Below, piece after piece: positions 1 to 5,991 of a DNA stretch of 10,942 nt (position 1 is its first letter; the number at the start of each line of letters is the position of its first letter). Source of the stretch: Sedimentisphaerales bacterium (GTDB taxonomy: Bacteria > Planctomycetota > Phycisphaerae > Sedimentisphaerales > SG8-4); contig JAFGCA010000156.1 in NCBI GenBank assembly GCA_016932895.1, forward strand, positions 1-10,942. The letters run 5' to 3'. The notes beneath the pieces were generated by a model that saw only the letters and a program-made list of their open reading frames with translations, ran no database searches and had not been told where the DNA came from. Position numbers and translations under genes: made by a program.

Positions 1-1014
1 CACCGCAAGAAGCCCATCGAGATCGGCATCACCCCCAAGGGATTCGATACCATCGTTCGCAACCTGCGCGGGTTGACGCGGCGCCAGGCCGCCCGGATCA
101 TCAGCGACGCGGTCGCGGCCGATCAGCGATTCAGAGATGAAGACATCAACATCATCATCGCCAACAAGCGAAGGATGATCCAGCAAGGAGGGCTGCTCGA
201 ATACATCCAGACCCCGCTGGATCTGAGCGAAATCGGCGGCATGAGACGCCTGAAGAAATGGCTCAACCAGCGAAAGGACGCCTTCAGCGCCGAGGCGCGG
301 GAATTCGGCCTGACGCCTCCCAAGGGCGTGCTGATGTTAGGCGTGCAGGGCGCGGGCAAGAGTCTCTGCGCCAAGGCCATCGCCACGGCCTGGCATCAGC
401 CGCTGCTGCGACTCGATCCCGGGACGCTGTACGCCAGCTTCATCGGCGAATCGGAGGCCAACCTGCGCAAGGCTCTCCTCCAAACCGAAGCAATGTCGCC
501 GGTCATCCTCTGGATCGACGAGATCGAGAAGGCATTCGCCTCGGCCGCCAGCCGCAGCGCCGACGGAGGCCTCTCCCAGCGCATGTTCGGTACCCTTCTG
601 ACCTGGCAGCAGGAGCACCAGGCGCCTGTCTTCGTCGTGGCCACCGCCAACGACATCGAAGCGCTGCCGCCGGAACTGCTCCGCAAGGGCCGATTCGACG
701 AGATTTTCTTTGTGGACCTGCCCTCGCCCGCCGTGCGCAAAGAAATATTCGCCATCCACCTGGAAAAACGAAAGCGCGATGCGGCAACGTTCGACCTGGA
801 CCGCCTCGCGGAAGCTTCCGAGGGATACAGCGGTTCGGAAATCGAGCAGGCGGTCATCAGCGCCCTGCACGAAGCGTACGCCGAGAAGTGCGATCTTGCT
901 ACGGATCGGCTGGTGGCGGCCCTGGAGGCATCGCCCCCGCTTTCGGCGACGATGGCCGAAAAAGTCCGCGTGCTGCGCGAGTGGGGCCGGGGACGCTGCA
1001 TACTGGCGGATTGA
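1..1014 (+). CDS. Ycf46-like AAA+ ATPase, first tandem copy (5' end outside window)
   Basis: The reading frame is open from base 1 to the TGA at 1012-1014, so only the C-terminal 337 residues are visible. The visible part starts inside the linker before the AAA+ module and aligns without gaps to the complete paralogue that follows. Seen in sequence: Walker A GVQGAGKS at 340-363, Walker B with D at 517 and E at 520 (LWIDEIEK), sensor-1 Asn at 649-651 (ATAND), the RKGRFDE arginine motif at 682-702, and a small helical lid ending in SPPLSATMAEKV. All catalytic positions are intact, so it should hydrolyse ATP. The GGLLEYI / DLSEIGG / LPPELLRKGRFDE phrasing is typical of the Ycf46 family (cyanobacterial and plastid AAA proteins of poorly defined function; a role in CO2 utilisation has been reported in cyanobacteria). 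The substrate here is unknown. It is followed 29 bp later by copy 2, probably in one operon. Confidence 0.9.
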   Translation, partial: HRKKPIEIGITPKGFDTIVRNLRGLTRRQAARIISDAVAADQRFRDEDINIIIANKRRMIQQGGLLEYIQTPLDLSEIGGMRRLKKWLNQRKDAFSAEAREFGLTPPKGVLMLGVQGAGKSLCAKAIATAWHQPLLRLDPGTLYASFIGESEANLRKALLQTEAMSPVILWIDEIEKAFASAASRSADGGLSQRMFGTLLTWQQEHQAPVFVVATANDIEALPPELLRKGRFDEIFFVDLPSPAVRKEIFAIHLEKRKRDAATFDLDRLAEASEGYSGSEIEQAVISALHEAYAEKCDLATDRLVAALEASPPLSATMAEKVRVLREWGRGRCILAD

Positions 1015-1043
1015 CAAGGCACTTGAGGACGAAGGCACCGCGT

Positions 1044-2528
1044 ATGGACGACTGCGACAGATTATTGAAGCTCATCAAGGCCGGCTATGGCTGTATCTCC
1101 ATCGTCACGCACGAGGAGCAATACGCCCTGGAAATCGTCCGCCTGGCAGCCCTGAACATGAGCCGGCCCCTCTGGCTGTGGTCCATCGCCGGCGGCGTCC
1201 GGGACGGCTTGCTAACCGACAGCCCCTCGATTGCCGAGACGGAACTGCCCGCTGCCGGCCTGCGGTCTCTGATGGACACCGACCCGGGCTCCATTTGCGT
1301 GACGCTGGACCTGGCCGAGCATCTCAAGGGCCTGGCCCTGAGGATGCTGCGCGATATGATCGCCGACGCCGAAAAGACCCGCGGCACGCTGGTCATGATC
1401 GACGGCACCGACCGGCTCCCGGACGTGGTCCGCGCCCACACCCGCTCGCTCGAGCTGGTGCTGCCGGGTAAGGCGGAACTCGAGCGAATCGTCCGCAAGA
1501 CTCTGCAGCGGTTCCACCGGGAGAATCCGATCGAGATCGGCGTCACAAAAAAGGGGCTGGATACGATCGTACGCAACCTCCAGGGCTTGAGCCGTCGGCA
1601 GGCGGAGCGGATCATCCTCGACACGGTCACCGACGACAGGCGGTTCGACGATGCGGACATCGACATCGTCATCGCCAGCAAGCGGCAGATGATCCAGCGC
1701 GGCGGCCTCCTGGAATACATCCGCACACCGCGCGACCTGAGCGAAATCGGCGGGATGCGCCGGCTCAAGAAATGGCTGCGTACGCGCAGCAACGCCTTCG
1801 GGTCGGAAGCCGAGGCGTTCGGCCTGACGCCGCCGCGAGGCGTGCTGATGTTGGGCGTCCAGGGCGCGGGCAAAAGCCTCTGTGCCAAGGCGATCGCCAC
1901 CGCGTGGCATCAACCGCTGCTGCGTCTCGATCCCGGGGCCCTCTACAACAGCTTCATCGGCGAGTCGGAAGCCAACCTGCGGCGTGTGCTCAGGCAGGCC
2001 GAGGCCATGTCGCCCGTGGTGCTCTGGGTCGATGAGATCGAGAAGGGCTTCGCCTCGGCGGCCAGCCAGAGCACCGACGGCGGGCTCTCCAAGCGGCTCT
2101 TCGGCACCCTGTTGACCTGGATGCAGGAACACCAGGCTGCCGTGTTCCTGGTCGCCACCGCCAACGATATAGAGGCCCTGCCGCCGGAGCTGCTGCGCAA
2201 GGGCCGCTTCGACGAGATATTCTTCGTGGACCTGCCGAACCAAACCGTTCGCAAACGAATCTTCGCGATCCACCTCGACAAGCGCGGGCGCGACCCGAAA
2301 GAATTCGACCTGGACCGTCTGGCCGAGGCCTCGGCGGGCTTCAGCGGCTCGGAGATCGAAGAGGCCGTGATATCCGCCCTCCACGAGGCGTTCGCCGCCG
2401 GGGCTGGTCTGGACACCGGGCGGATCGTCGCAACGCTGGAGGCCTCGCCGCCGCTGTCGGCGACCATGGCCGAGAAGGTGCAGGCCCTGCGCCAATGGGC
2501 CCGGGGCCGCTCCGTGCCGGCGGATTGA
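1044..2528 (+). CDS. Ycf46-like AAA+ ATPase, second tandem copy
   Basis: A complete 494-residue protein. I chose ATG 1044 because GAAGG at 1031-1035 lies 8 bases upstream and the protein then begins like Ycf46 N termini (a short helix, then an SIVTHEEQYALEIV strand-helix). The same frame is open back to 258 through the previous gene, but that is only GC-rich read-through. Residues 1-165 look like a degenerate AAA-like domain: there is a Walker-B-like strand (LVMID) and a LPDVV..HTR..ELVLP stretch, but no P-loop. The active AAA+ module follows: DLSEIGG, Walker A at 271-278, Walker B D330/E331, sensor-1 N374, arginines R385 and R388, and a C-terminal lid. By eye it is about 78% identical to copy 1 over 336 residues, highest in the ATPase core. 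It is predicted to be a cytosolic oligomeric ATPase. Its process is not evident from neighbours. Confidence 0.93.
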   Translation: MDDCDRLLKLIKAGYGCISIVTHEEQYALEIVRLAALNMSRPLWLWSIAGGVRDGLLTDSPSIAETELPAAGLRSLMDTDPGSICVTLDLAEHLKGLALRMLRDMIADAEKTRGTLVMIDGTDRLPDVVRAHTRSLELVLPGKAELERIVRKTLQRFHRENPIEIGVTKKGLDTIVRNLQGLSRRQAERIILDTVTDDRRFDDADIDIVIASKRQMIQRGGLLEYIRTPRDLSEIGGMRRLKKWLRTRSNAFGSEAEAFGLTPPRGVLMLGVQGAGKSLCAKAIATAWHQPLLRLDPGALYNSFIGESEANLRRVLRQAEAMSPVVLWVDEIEKGFASAASQSTDGGLSKRLFGTLLTWMQEHQAAVFLVATANDIEALPPELLRKGRFDEIFFVDLPNQTVRKRIFAIHLDKRGRDPKEFDLDRLAEASAGFSGSEIEEAVISALHEAFAAGAGLDTGRIVATLEASPPLSATMAEKVQALRQWARGRSVPAD

Positions 2529-2560
2529 TGGCCAAGCGGACAATTCAGCCTTCCATGGCC

Positions 2561-2578
2561 CGCGAGTTCGCGTATAAT
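2561..2578 (+). promoter_or_regulatory. Promoter -10 box with adjacent palindrome, for the PEGA lipoprotein gene
   Basis: A perfect TATAAT lies at 2573-2578, 42 bases before the lipoprotein start codon. Immediately upstream is a small inverted repeat, CGCGA-gt-TCGCG (2561-2572), ending at the -10 box. No good -35 hexamer sits at the right distance (TTCCAT at 2551-2556 matches poorly), so the promoter may need an activator, or the match could be partly chance. It lies just after the stop of the AAA+ gene, so the lipoprotein gene probably has independent transcription. Confidence 0.55.
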
Positions 2579-2620
2579 AGCTCGCACATGGAACATGGCT
2601 CATTCGAAGGAATCGCCGCT

Positions 2621-3019
2621 ATGCACAAGGATCGCATATTGCTTTTCGTCGCCGCCGTTTTCGCCACACTCCTGGCCGGGTGCGTGGAACGTCAACTGAC
2701 GATCGTCACCGAGCCGCCGGGCGCGATGGTTGCGCTCAACGATGAGCAGATCGGCGTCTCTCCCGTGACGGTCTCGTTCAACTGGTACGGCGACTACTGG
2801 GTGCGACTCAGCAAGGACGGATACCAGACCCTGGATACGCACCGGGAGCTCAAAGGCCCCTGGTACGACCATTTCCCCTTCGATTTCGTCGTGCAGATCG
2901 CCGACCCGACCCGCGTGGTCGATACCTACGAGTGGACCTTCGAACTCGAACCCAAGCAATACCCCACCCGCGAAGAACTCATAGACCAAGCCCGGGCCCT
3001 CCGCACCCAAACCGAATAA
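2621..3019 (+). CDS. PEGA-domain lipoprotein
   Basis: A 132-residue precursor. ATG 2621 is chosen because GAAGGA (2606-2611) is spaced 9 bases upstream, and because the protein then starts with a classic lipoprotein signal: HKDR, a hydrophobic stretch, then lipobox L18-A19-G20-C21. In-frame upstream starts (2495, 2588) would run through the promoter or bury the signal. Residue +2 after the cysteine is Val rather than Asp, which by the usual rule favours the outer membrane. A PEGA domain follows at about residues 25-70 (TIVTEPPGA, then ALNDEQIGVSPV, a Tyr/Trp-rich beta strand and SKDGYQT). This is a small beta-rich module found in surface proteins. The tail has a conserved-looking KGPWYDHFPFDF segment and a charged C-terminal helix. 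The precise role is unknown; a structural or surface-binding function in the envelope is inferred. Confidence 0.85.
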   Translation: MHKDRILLFVAAVFATLLAGCVERQLTIVTEPPGAMVALNDEQIGVSPVTVSFNWYGDYWVRLSKDGYQTLDTHRELKGPWYDHFPFDFVVQIADPTRVVDTYEWTFELEPKQYPTREELIDQARALRTQTE

Positions 3020-3072
3020 CGCCCCGCCAGTTGAAAATGATTCTGCATCACTCGGACGTTTGGGCAAAAGAC

Positions 3073-3717
3073 CTATCGGAGATGCTCAAGAAAGCCCTTC
3101 AGTTCCGCAAGAGCGGGCGAGTCAAAATCCCAGTATCCCTTCTGCGCTGCCAATCCCAGCGCATCGACCGTATCAGTCTGAGCAGCCAGGAATACCTGAG
3201 CCCTGAAGACCTGCGCTTTCGCCTTTGCCATGTTCTTGGGCGCCGAAGGTAAGTCACCAACGCACGAAGCAAACTGCTCTACACAACGCATCGCTTCATG
3301 ACCTTCAACAGTCTTGAGGCACAGGTCTTCGAGCATCGTACCGTCAATTGTCTCACCGGGCATGACAAAAATGCCCACTCTGGGCCTGCCATCCGAAAAC
3401 ACCCCGTGCTCGCCAGGAGGAGTAAGTCCCACCCTTCTCACTATGTTCGCAATGCTCTCGAAAGCATTGTCCTGATCTTTGTCCCGAACGAGCGCCAGAT
3501 TCGTCACCCGCGAAGAGCCATCCGCCTCAAAGAACCCAGGCGCGCGAAGCAATGCGGGAAGCTTCTCCGGGAACTGATTCTTGCCTCCGACGGCCTCTAT
3601 CTGCACGTCCGCAAGATCAATGTGGCGCAGGAGCCTATCGAAGAAGTTCCGATCGTCCTCCCCCTCGACAGCCAACACGGTCCGCGCCGTGATGGTTCTC
3701 GCTTTCTGATTTGCCAC
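3073..3717 (-). CDS. DUF3226-like Toprim protein, putative nuclease of a two-gene defence cassette
   Basis: A 214-residue protein. I chose GTG at 3717 because a strong Shine-Dalgarno GGAGGT (3729-3724) precedes it by 6 bases; an upstream in-frame GTG at 3732 would overlap that site. Its first base is the last base of the upstream ATPase stop (TAGTG), so translation is probably coupled. Toprim-type signature residues: E18 in LAVEGEDDRNFF, then D79 and D81 in VRDKDQD. A GGKNQF motif at 44-49 and a G-x-FVMP...GTMLEDL block (about 115-132) are what I recognise as DUF3226. The C-terminal half is helical and ends GYWDFDSPALAELKGFLEHL. Toprim domains coordinate Mg2+ through these acids, and in OLD and PARIS systems they cut nucleic acid under control of the ATPase partner. 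Function here is inferred from fold and pairing. An RNA or DNA substrate cannot be told from sequence. Confidence 0.82.
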   Translation of the reverse strand: MANQKARTITARTVLAVEGEDDRNFFDRLLRHIDLADVQIEAVGGKNQFPEKLPALLRAPGFFEADGSSRVTNLALVRDKDQDNAFESIANIVRRVGLTPPGEHGVFSDGRPRVGIFVMPGETIDGTMLEDLCLKTVEGHEAMRCVEQFASCVGDLPSAPKNMAKAKAQVFRAQVFLAAQTDTVDALGLAAQKGYWDFDSPALAELKGFLEHLR

Positions 3718-4778
3718 TACCGCACCTCCCACTCGCTTTCCAAAGACTCAGCCAGCAATCCTCGCGTGTATTCTACCGCTCTGAATCTCTCATCTTTCCG
3801 CTCAATGCGAAAAAGTTTGGCCTCAGCCCCAAACAAATTGGCCTCTGCGTGATCGCTGAAAGCCCTGATGCACTCCATTGAGTGTGTACTCGCAAAAACC
3901 TGAACGTTTAGTCTTTGGGCCCAGTCGAAGATAGCATCCCACAGTTTGCCCATAGAAGCAGAGTCAAGACCGTTTTCGATTTCGTCGATCAGCACAACAC
4001 CATCCTGAAGATTCAGCATCGTTAAGGCAGTGCTCAAGAATTTGACTATACCACCACCCATGAGATTAACCGGAATGAGTTCAGGCGCTCCCGTATCGGC
4101 GTACAGCCATCCCTGAGGATCGCCGATTCGGAGATCCACAAGCGAGGGTTCGATTCTCTTCAGAAGACCTACTACCTCCGGAACCCCCTTCTTTCTCTGA
4201 ACCTCGCTGAACCGATCTCGCAGATCACCTCGCAAAGCCATGACGAAGCTCCCGCGTTTTGGGCGAGGAGAGCCATCTGCGCCACGATGCACCTGCAACT
4301 CTTCATCTTGCAGGAAAACCTCCGACACGATTGTGGTATCAAGGTCGCCTGGATCGACGTATTCAAGGCGAAGCCCATTTATCTCTCTACTCACATCCGA
4401 AGCCGACACCACGGTATCGAATGAACCCGGCGAATCAGAGGCAACTCCGTTCGACTTGAGATCCTCGTAGCGAGGCGCTATCCGGAGATATTGCTCGCCA
4501 ACCTCGGAGTCGTGGGCAGTAATCTCGATCGGGATGCTGGTATTCGTATTGTGAAAATACGTCGACCACAGCGCCGTGCTTATATATGGCAACCCTCTGA
4601 ACGCGTTGACGTTAAGTGGTAAGCGAGGGTTTGTCGGCCCGATGAGAAAGAACACGCCTTCCAAGAAGGTCGTCTTCCCACATGCGTTGTGCCCAACAAA
4701 CAGGTTCACTCTGCTGAGACCATCGACCTGCAGATCGGTGATGGCACGGAAGTTCTTTATTCTCACGCTCTTGAACAT
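3717..4778 (-). CDS. Compact AAA ATPase (ABC/SMC-like, AAA15/AAA21 type), partner of Toprim gene
   Basis: A 353-residue ATPase. ATG 4778 is preceded by TGAGG at 4790-4786. The N terminus FKSVRIKNFRAI is the usual opening strand of OLD/RecF-type ATPases. Walker A is GHNACGKT (29-36). A signature-like LMGGGIVKFLSTAL lies at 239-252, Walker B VVLIDEIENG at 261-270 with D265/E266, and the switch histidine H299 in ASTHS. The span between Walker A and the signature (about 200 residues) is short and lacks a long coiled coil, so it is not a Rad50/SMC arm protein. It has no Toprim of its own; that domain is supplied by the next gene, as in split OLD-family systems (PARIS AriA/AriB). Hand counts of six 60-base rows gave 43-58% GC against 62-65% in rows I counted in flanking genes, and AT-rich codons such as ATA and AGA occur, suggesting acquisition from elsewhere. 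Alternative: a housekeeping ATP-binding protein of the same fold. Confidence 0.85.
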   Translation of the reverse strand: MFKSVRIKNFRAITDLQVDGLSRVNLFVGHNACGKTTFLEGVFFLIGPTNPRLPLNVNAFRGLPYISTALWSTYFHNTNTSIPIEITAHDSEVGEQYLRIAPRYEDLKSNGVASDSPGSFDTVVSASDVSREINGLRLEYVDPGDLDTTIVSEVFLQDEELQVHRGADGSPRPKRGSFVMALRGDLRDRFSEVQRKKGVPEVVGLLKRIEPSLVDLRIGDPQGWLYADTGAPELIPVNLMGGGIVKFLSTALTMLNLQDGVVLIDEIENGLDSASMGKLWDAIFDWAQRLNVQVFASTHSMECIRAFSDHAEANLFGAEAKLFRIERKDERFRAVEYTRGLLAESLESEWEVR

Positions 4779-4847
4779 AGCTCAACCTCAGCATCACAAA
4801 GAGAACAAGTGAGCCGGACCGGATTAGGAGCCAAATCTCATAGGATC

Positions 4848-4876
4848 AGAATACCGCCCAGGTAATGAACGGTCAA
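4848..4876 (-). promoter_or_regulatory. Sigma-70-like promoter of the ATPase-Toprim cassette
   Basis: On the minus strand, TTGACC (4876-4871, 5/6 to consensus) is followed by a 17-base spacer and TATTCT (4853-4848, 4/6). The predicted start near 4841 gives a leader of about 60 bases before ATG 4778. It lies wholly in the gap between the epimerase stop and the ATPase start, so the cassette appears to carry its own promoter. Confidence 0.6.
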
Positions 4877-4897
4877 CCCCGATACGCAAATGGGGTT
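4875..4897. repeat. Inverted repeat overlapping the cassette promoter -35
   Basis: AACCCC (4875-4880) and GGGGTT (4892-4897) form a perfect 6-bp inverted repeat around an 11-base loop. The left arm shares two bases with the -35 hexamer. It could be an operator, or a weak hairpin after the epimerase gene. No T-run follows on the minus strand, so a terminator is not convincing. A short match like this can occur by chance. Confidence 0.3.
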
Positions 4898-4939
4898 TCA
4901 GAAAGCCCACACGGAATTCCTGGTGCGCGACGCCACAGC

Positions 4940-5878
4940 CTATACGAGGTTGTGGCGGTACCAGTCTATGGCTTTTTCGAGGCCCTGGCGGAAGGGGACG
5001 ACGGGCTCGAAACCGATGAGTTTGCGGGCGGCGGTGATATCGGCGAGGGAGTGTTTGACGTCGCCGGCGCGCGGAGGCTCGTAGATGGGCTTGACGTTCT
5101 TGCCCAGCAGCTCGTTGATCAGCGCGATGATGGCATTGACGGTGATCGCTTCCCCGCAGGCGATATTGACCACTTCACCCTGTGTTTTCTCGGCGCGGGC
5201 GGCCCGCAGATTCGCTTCGACGACGTTGTCGATGTACGTAAAATCGCGGCTCTGCTCTCCGTCGCCGTAAATGGTAGGCGGCTCATCCTTGAGGATGGCG
5301 GTCACGAAGGCGGGAATGGCCGCGGCATACTGGCTGGTCGGATCCTGGTACGGCCCGAAGACATTGAAGTAGCGCAGCGAAATTGTCTCTAATCCGAACA
5401 CCTTGGAGAAGACCGAGCCGTAGTACTCGCCGACGAGCTTGCCTACCGCATACGGCGAAAGCGGACTGGTCGGCATCGTCTCGACCTTGGGCTGCCCCGG
5501 CGCGTCACCGTACGCCGACGAGCTGGCCGCATACACGACGCGTTTCACGCCGGCGTCACGCGCCGCCATGAGCACCGTGAACGTCGCATCGACGCAATGC
5601 CGATGGGTGCCGGCGGGATCGTCCACGCTCAACGGCACCGAGGGCAGCGCCCCCTGATGCAGGACGACGTCAACGTCCTTCATGGCCGCGCGTACGATCT
5701 CGGCATCGCCCATGTCGGCCTCGACGAAATCGATCCGGTCGATCACGTCCGCCAGGTTGCTCCGCTTGCCTGTGAGTAAATTGTCTACCACGCGCACCGA
5801 GCAGCCTTCGGCTACCAGGCGTCTGCAGATGTTGGAGCCGATGAACCCGGCCCCACCGGTCACCAGAAACTTTTCCAT
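4940..5878 (-). CDS. WbpP/GalE-type nucleotide-sugar 4-epimerase (extended SDR)
   Basis: A 312-residue protein. The start at ATG 5878 (MEKFLVTGG) puts the Rossmann strand at the N terminus. A longer in-frame start at 5932 would translate through the promoter -10 box, so I reject it. AGAGAG about 8 bases upstream is a modest ribosome site. Motifs: NAD-binding GGAGFIG (8-14), acidic D32 at the end of strand 2, catalytic S119-S121 (AASSSAYGD), Y143 and K147 (YAVGK), the LRYFNVFGPYQDP block and YGDGEQSRDFTYI (204-216). The HQGALPSVPLSVDDP and QDPTSQYAA phrases resemble WbpP, the UDP-GlcNAc/GalNAc (or uronic acid) 4-epimerase. It should supply an epimerised UDP-sugar for polysaccharide assembly in the cytoplasm, which fits the co-polymerase and kinase gene immediately upstream. 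Exact sugar specificity cannot be read here; UDP-glucose and UDP-glucuronate epimerases are alternatives. Confidence 0.9.
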   Translation of the reverse strand: MEKFLVTGGAGFIGSNICRRLVAEGCSVRVVDNLLTGKRSNLADVIDRIDFVEADMGDAEIVRAAMKDVDVVLHQGALPSVPLSVDDPAGTHRHCVDATFTVLMAARDAGVKRVVYAASSSAYGDAPGQPKVETMPTSPLSPYAVGKLVGEYYGSVFSKVFGLETISLRYFNVFGPYQDPTSQYAAAIPAFVTAILKDEPPTIYGDGEQSRDFTYIDNVVEANLRAARAEKTQGEVVNIACGEAITVNAIIALINELLGKNVKPIYEPPRAGDVKHSLADITAARKLIGFEPVVPFRQGLEKAIDWYRHNLV

Positions 5879-5923
5879 CAAGCCAACTCTCTTTCCATAA
5901 TCAGTGTCAGAAGAAGGAGCCGG

Positions 5924-5951
5924 ATTATACAACGCTCTCGGCCCAGGGCAA
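5924..5951 (-). promoter_or_regulatory. Promoter of the epimerase gene
   Basis: On the minus strand, TTGCCC (5951-5946, 4/6 to consensus), a 16-base spacer and a perfect TATAAT (5929-5924). The predicted start, about 40 bases before ATG 5878, gives a normal leader length. It supports separate transcription of the epimerase from the kinase gene and supports the shorter protein start. Confidence 0.6.
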
Positions 5952-5981
5952 ACTCTTTTGCCGATACGTACCAGAGGTACG
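5947..5981. repeat. Two adjacent inverted repeats between kinase stop and epimerase promoter
   Basis: Palindrome one: GGCAAA-ctct-TTTGCC (5947-5962). Palindrome two: CGTACC-aga-GGTACG (5967-5981). Each is a perfect 6-bp stem with a 3-4 base loop, four bases apart. The first overlaps the -35 hexamer of the epimerase promoter. They follow the kinase stop (5992-5994) on the minus strand, so they could form a tandem 3' hairpin structure. No T-run follows, so an operator or an mRNA end-stabiliser is as likely as a terminator. Confidence 0.4.
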
Positions 5982-5991
5982 CCGGCCTTGC

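Larger units (their letters stand above)
4779..4939. other. Intergenic gap between epimerase and ATPase-Toprim cassette
   Basis: This is the longest non-coding gap here (161 bp). It holds the cassette promoter and a 6-bp inverted repeat. I see no small gene, tRNA or long hairpin, and no convincing target-site duplication shared with the other end of the cassette (3020-3072). Confidence 0.6.

Noticed and set aside
258..1043. An N-terminal extension of the second AAA+ protein back into the first gene (756 aa total)
   Set aside because: The extra 262 residues are an out-of-frame reading of the first AAA+ gene, low-complexity Arg/Gly/Ala. A ribosome site and family-like N terminus support ATG 1044.
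1212..2603. A 463-codon open frame on the - strand antisense to the second AAA+ gene
   Set aside because: It shows no domain signature and lies over a gene with all AAA+ motifs; typical antisense openness in GC-rich DNA.
3020..3072. An intrinsic terminator between the convergent lipoprotein and Toprim genes
   Set aside because: I looked for a stem followed by a T-run on either strand in this 53-bp gap and saw no convincing one.
3298..3852. A + strand open frame opposite the Toprim gene
   Set aside because: It overlaps the coupled Toprim/ATPase junction on the other strand, and its product has no recognisable motif.
3045..4797. A 7-base direct repeat GCATCAC at 3045-3051 and 4791-4797 flanking the cassette, considered as a target-site duplication
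   Set aside because: In gaps of this size a 7-base match is expected by chance about as often as not; there are no terminal inverted repeats and no integrase or transposase.
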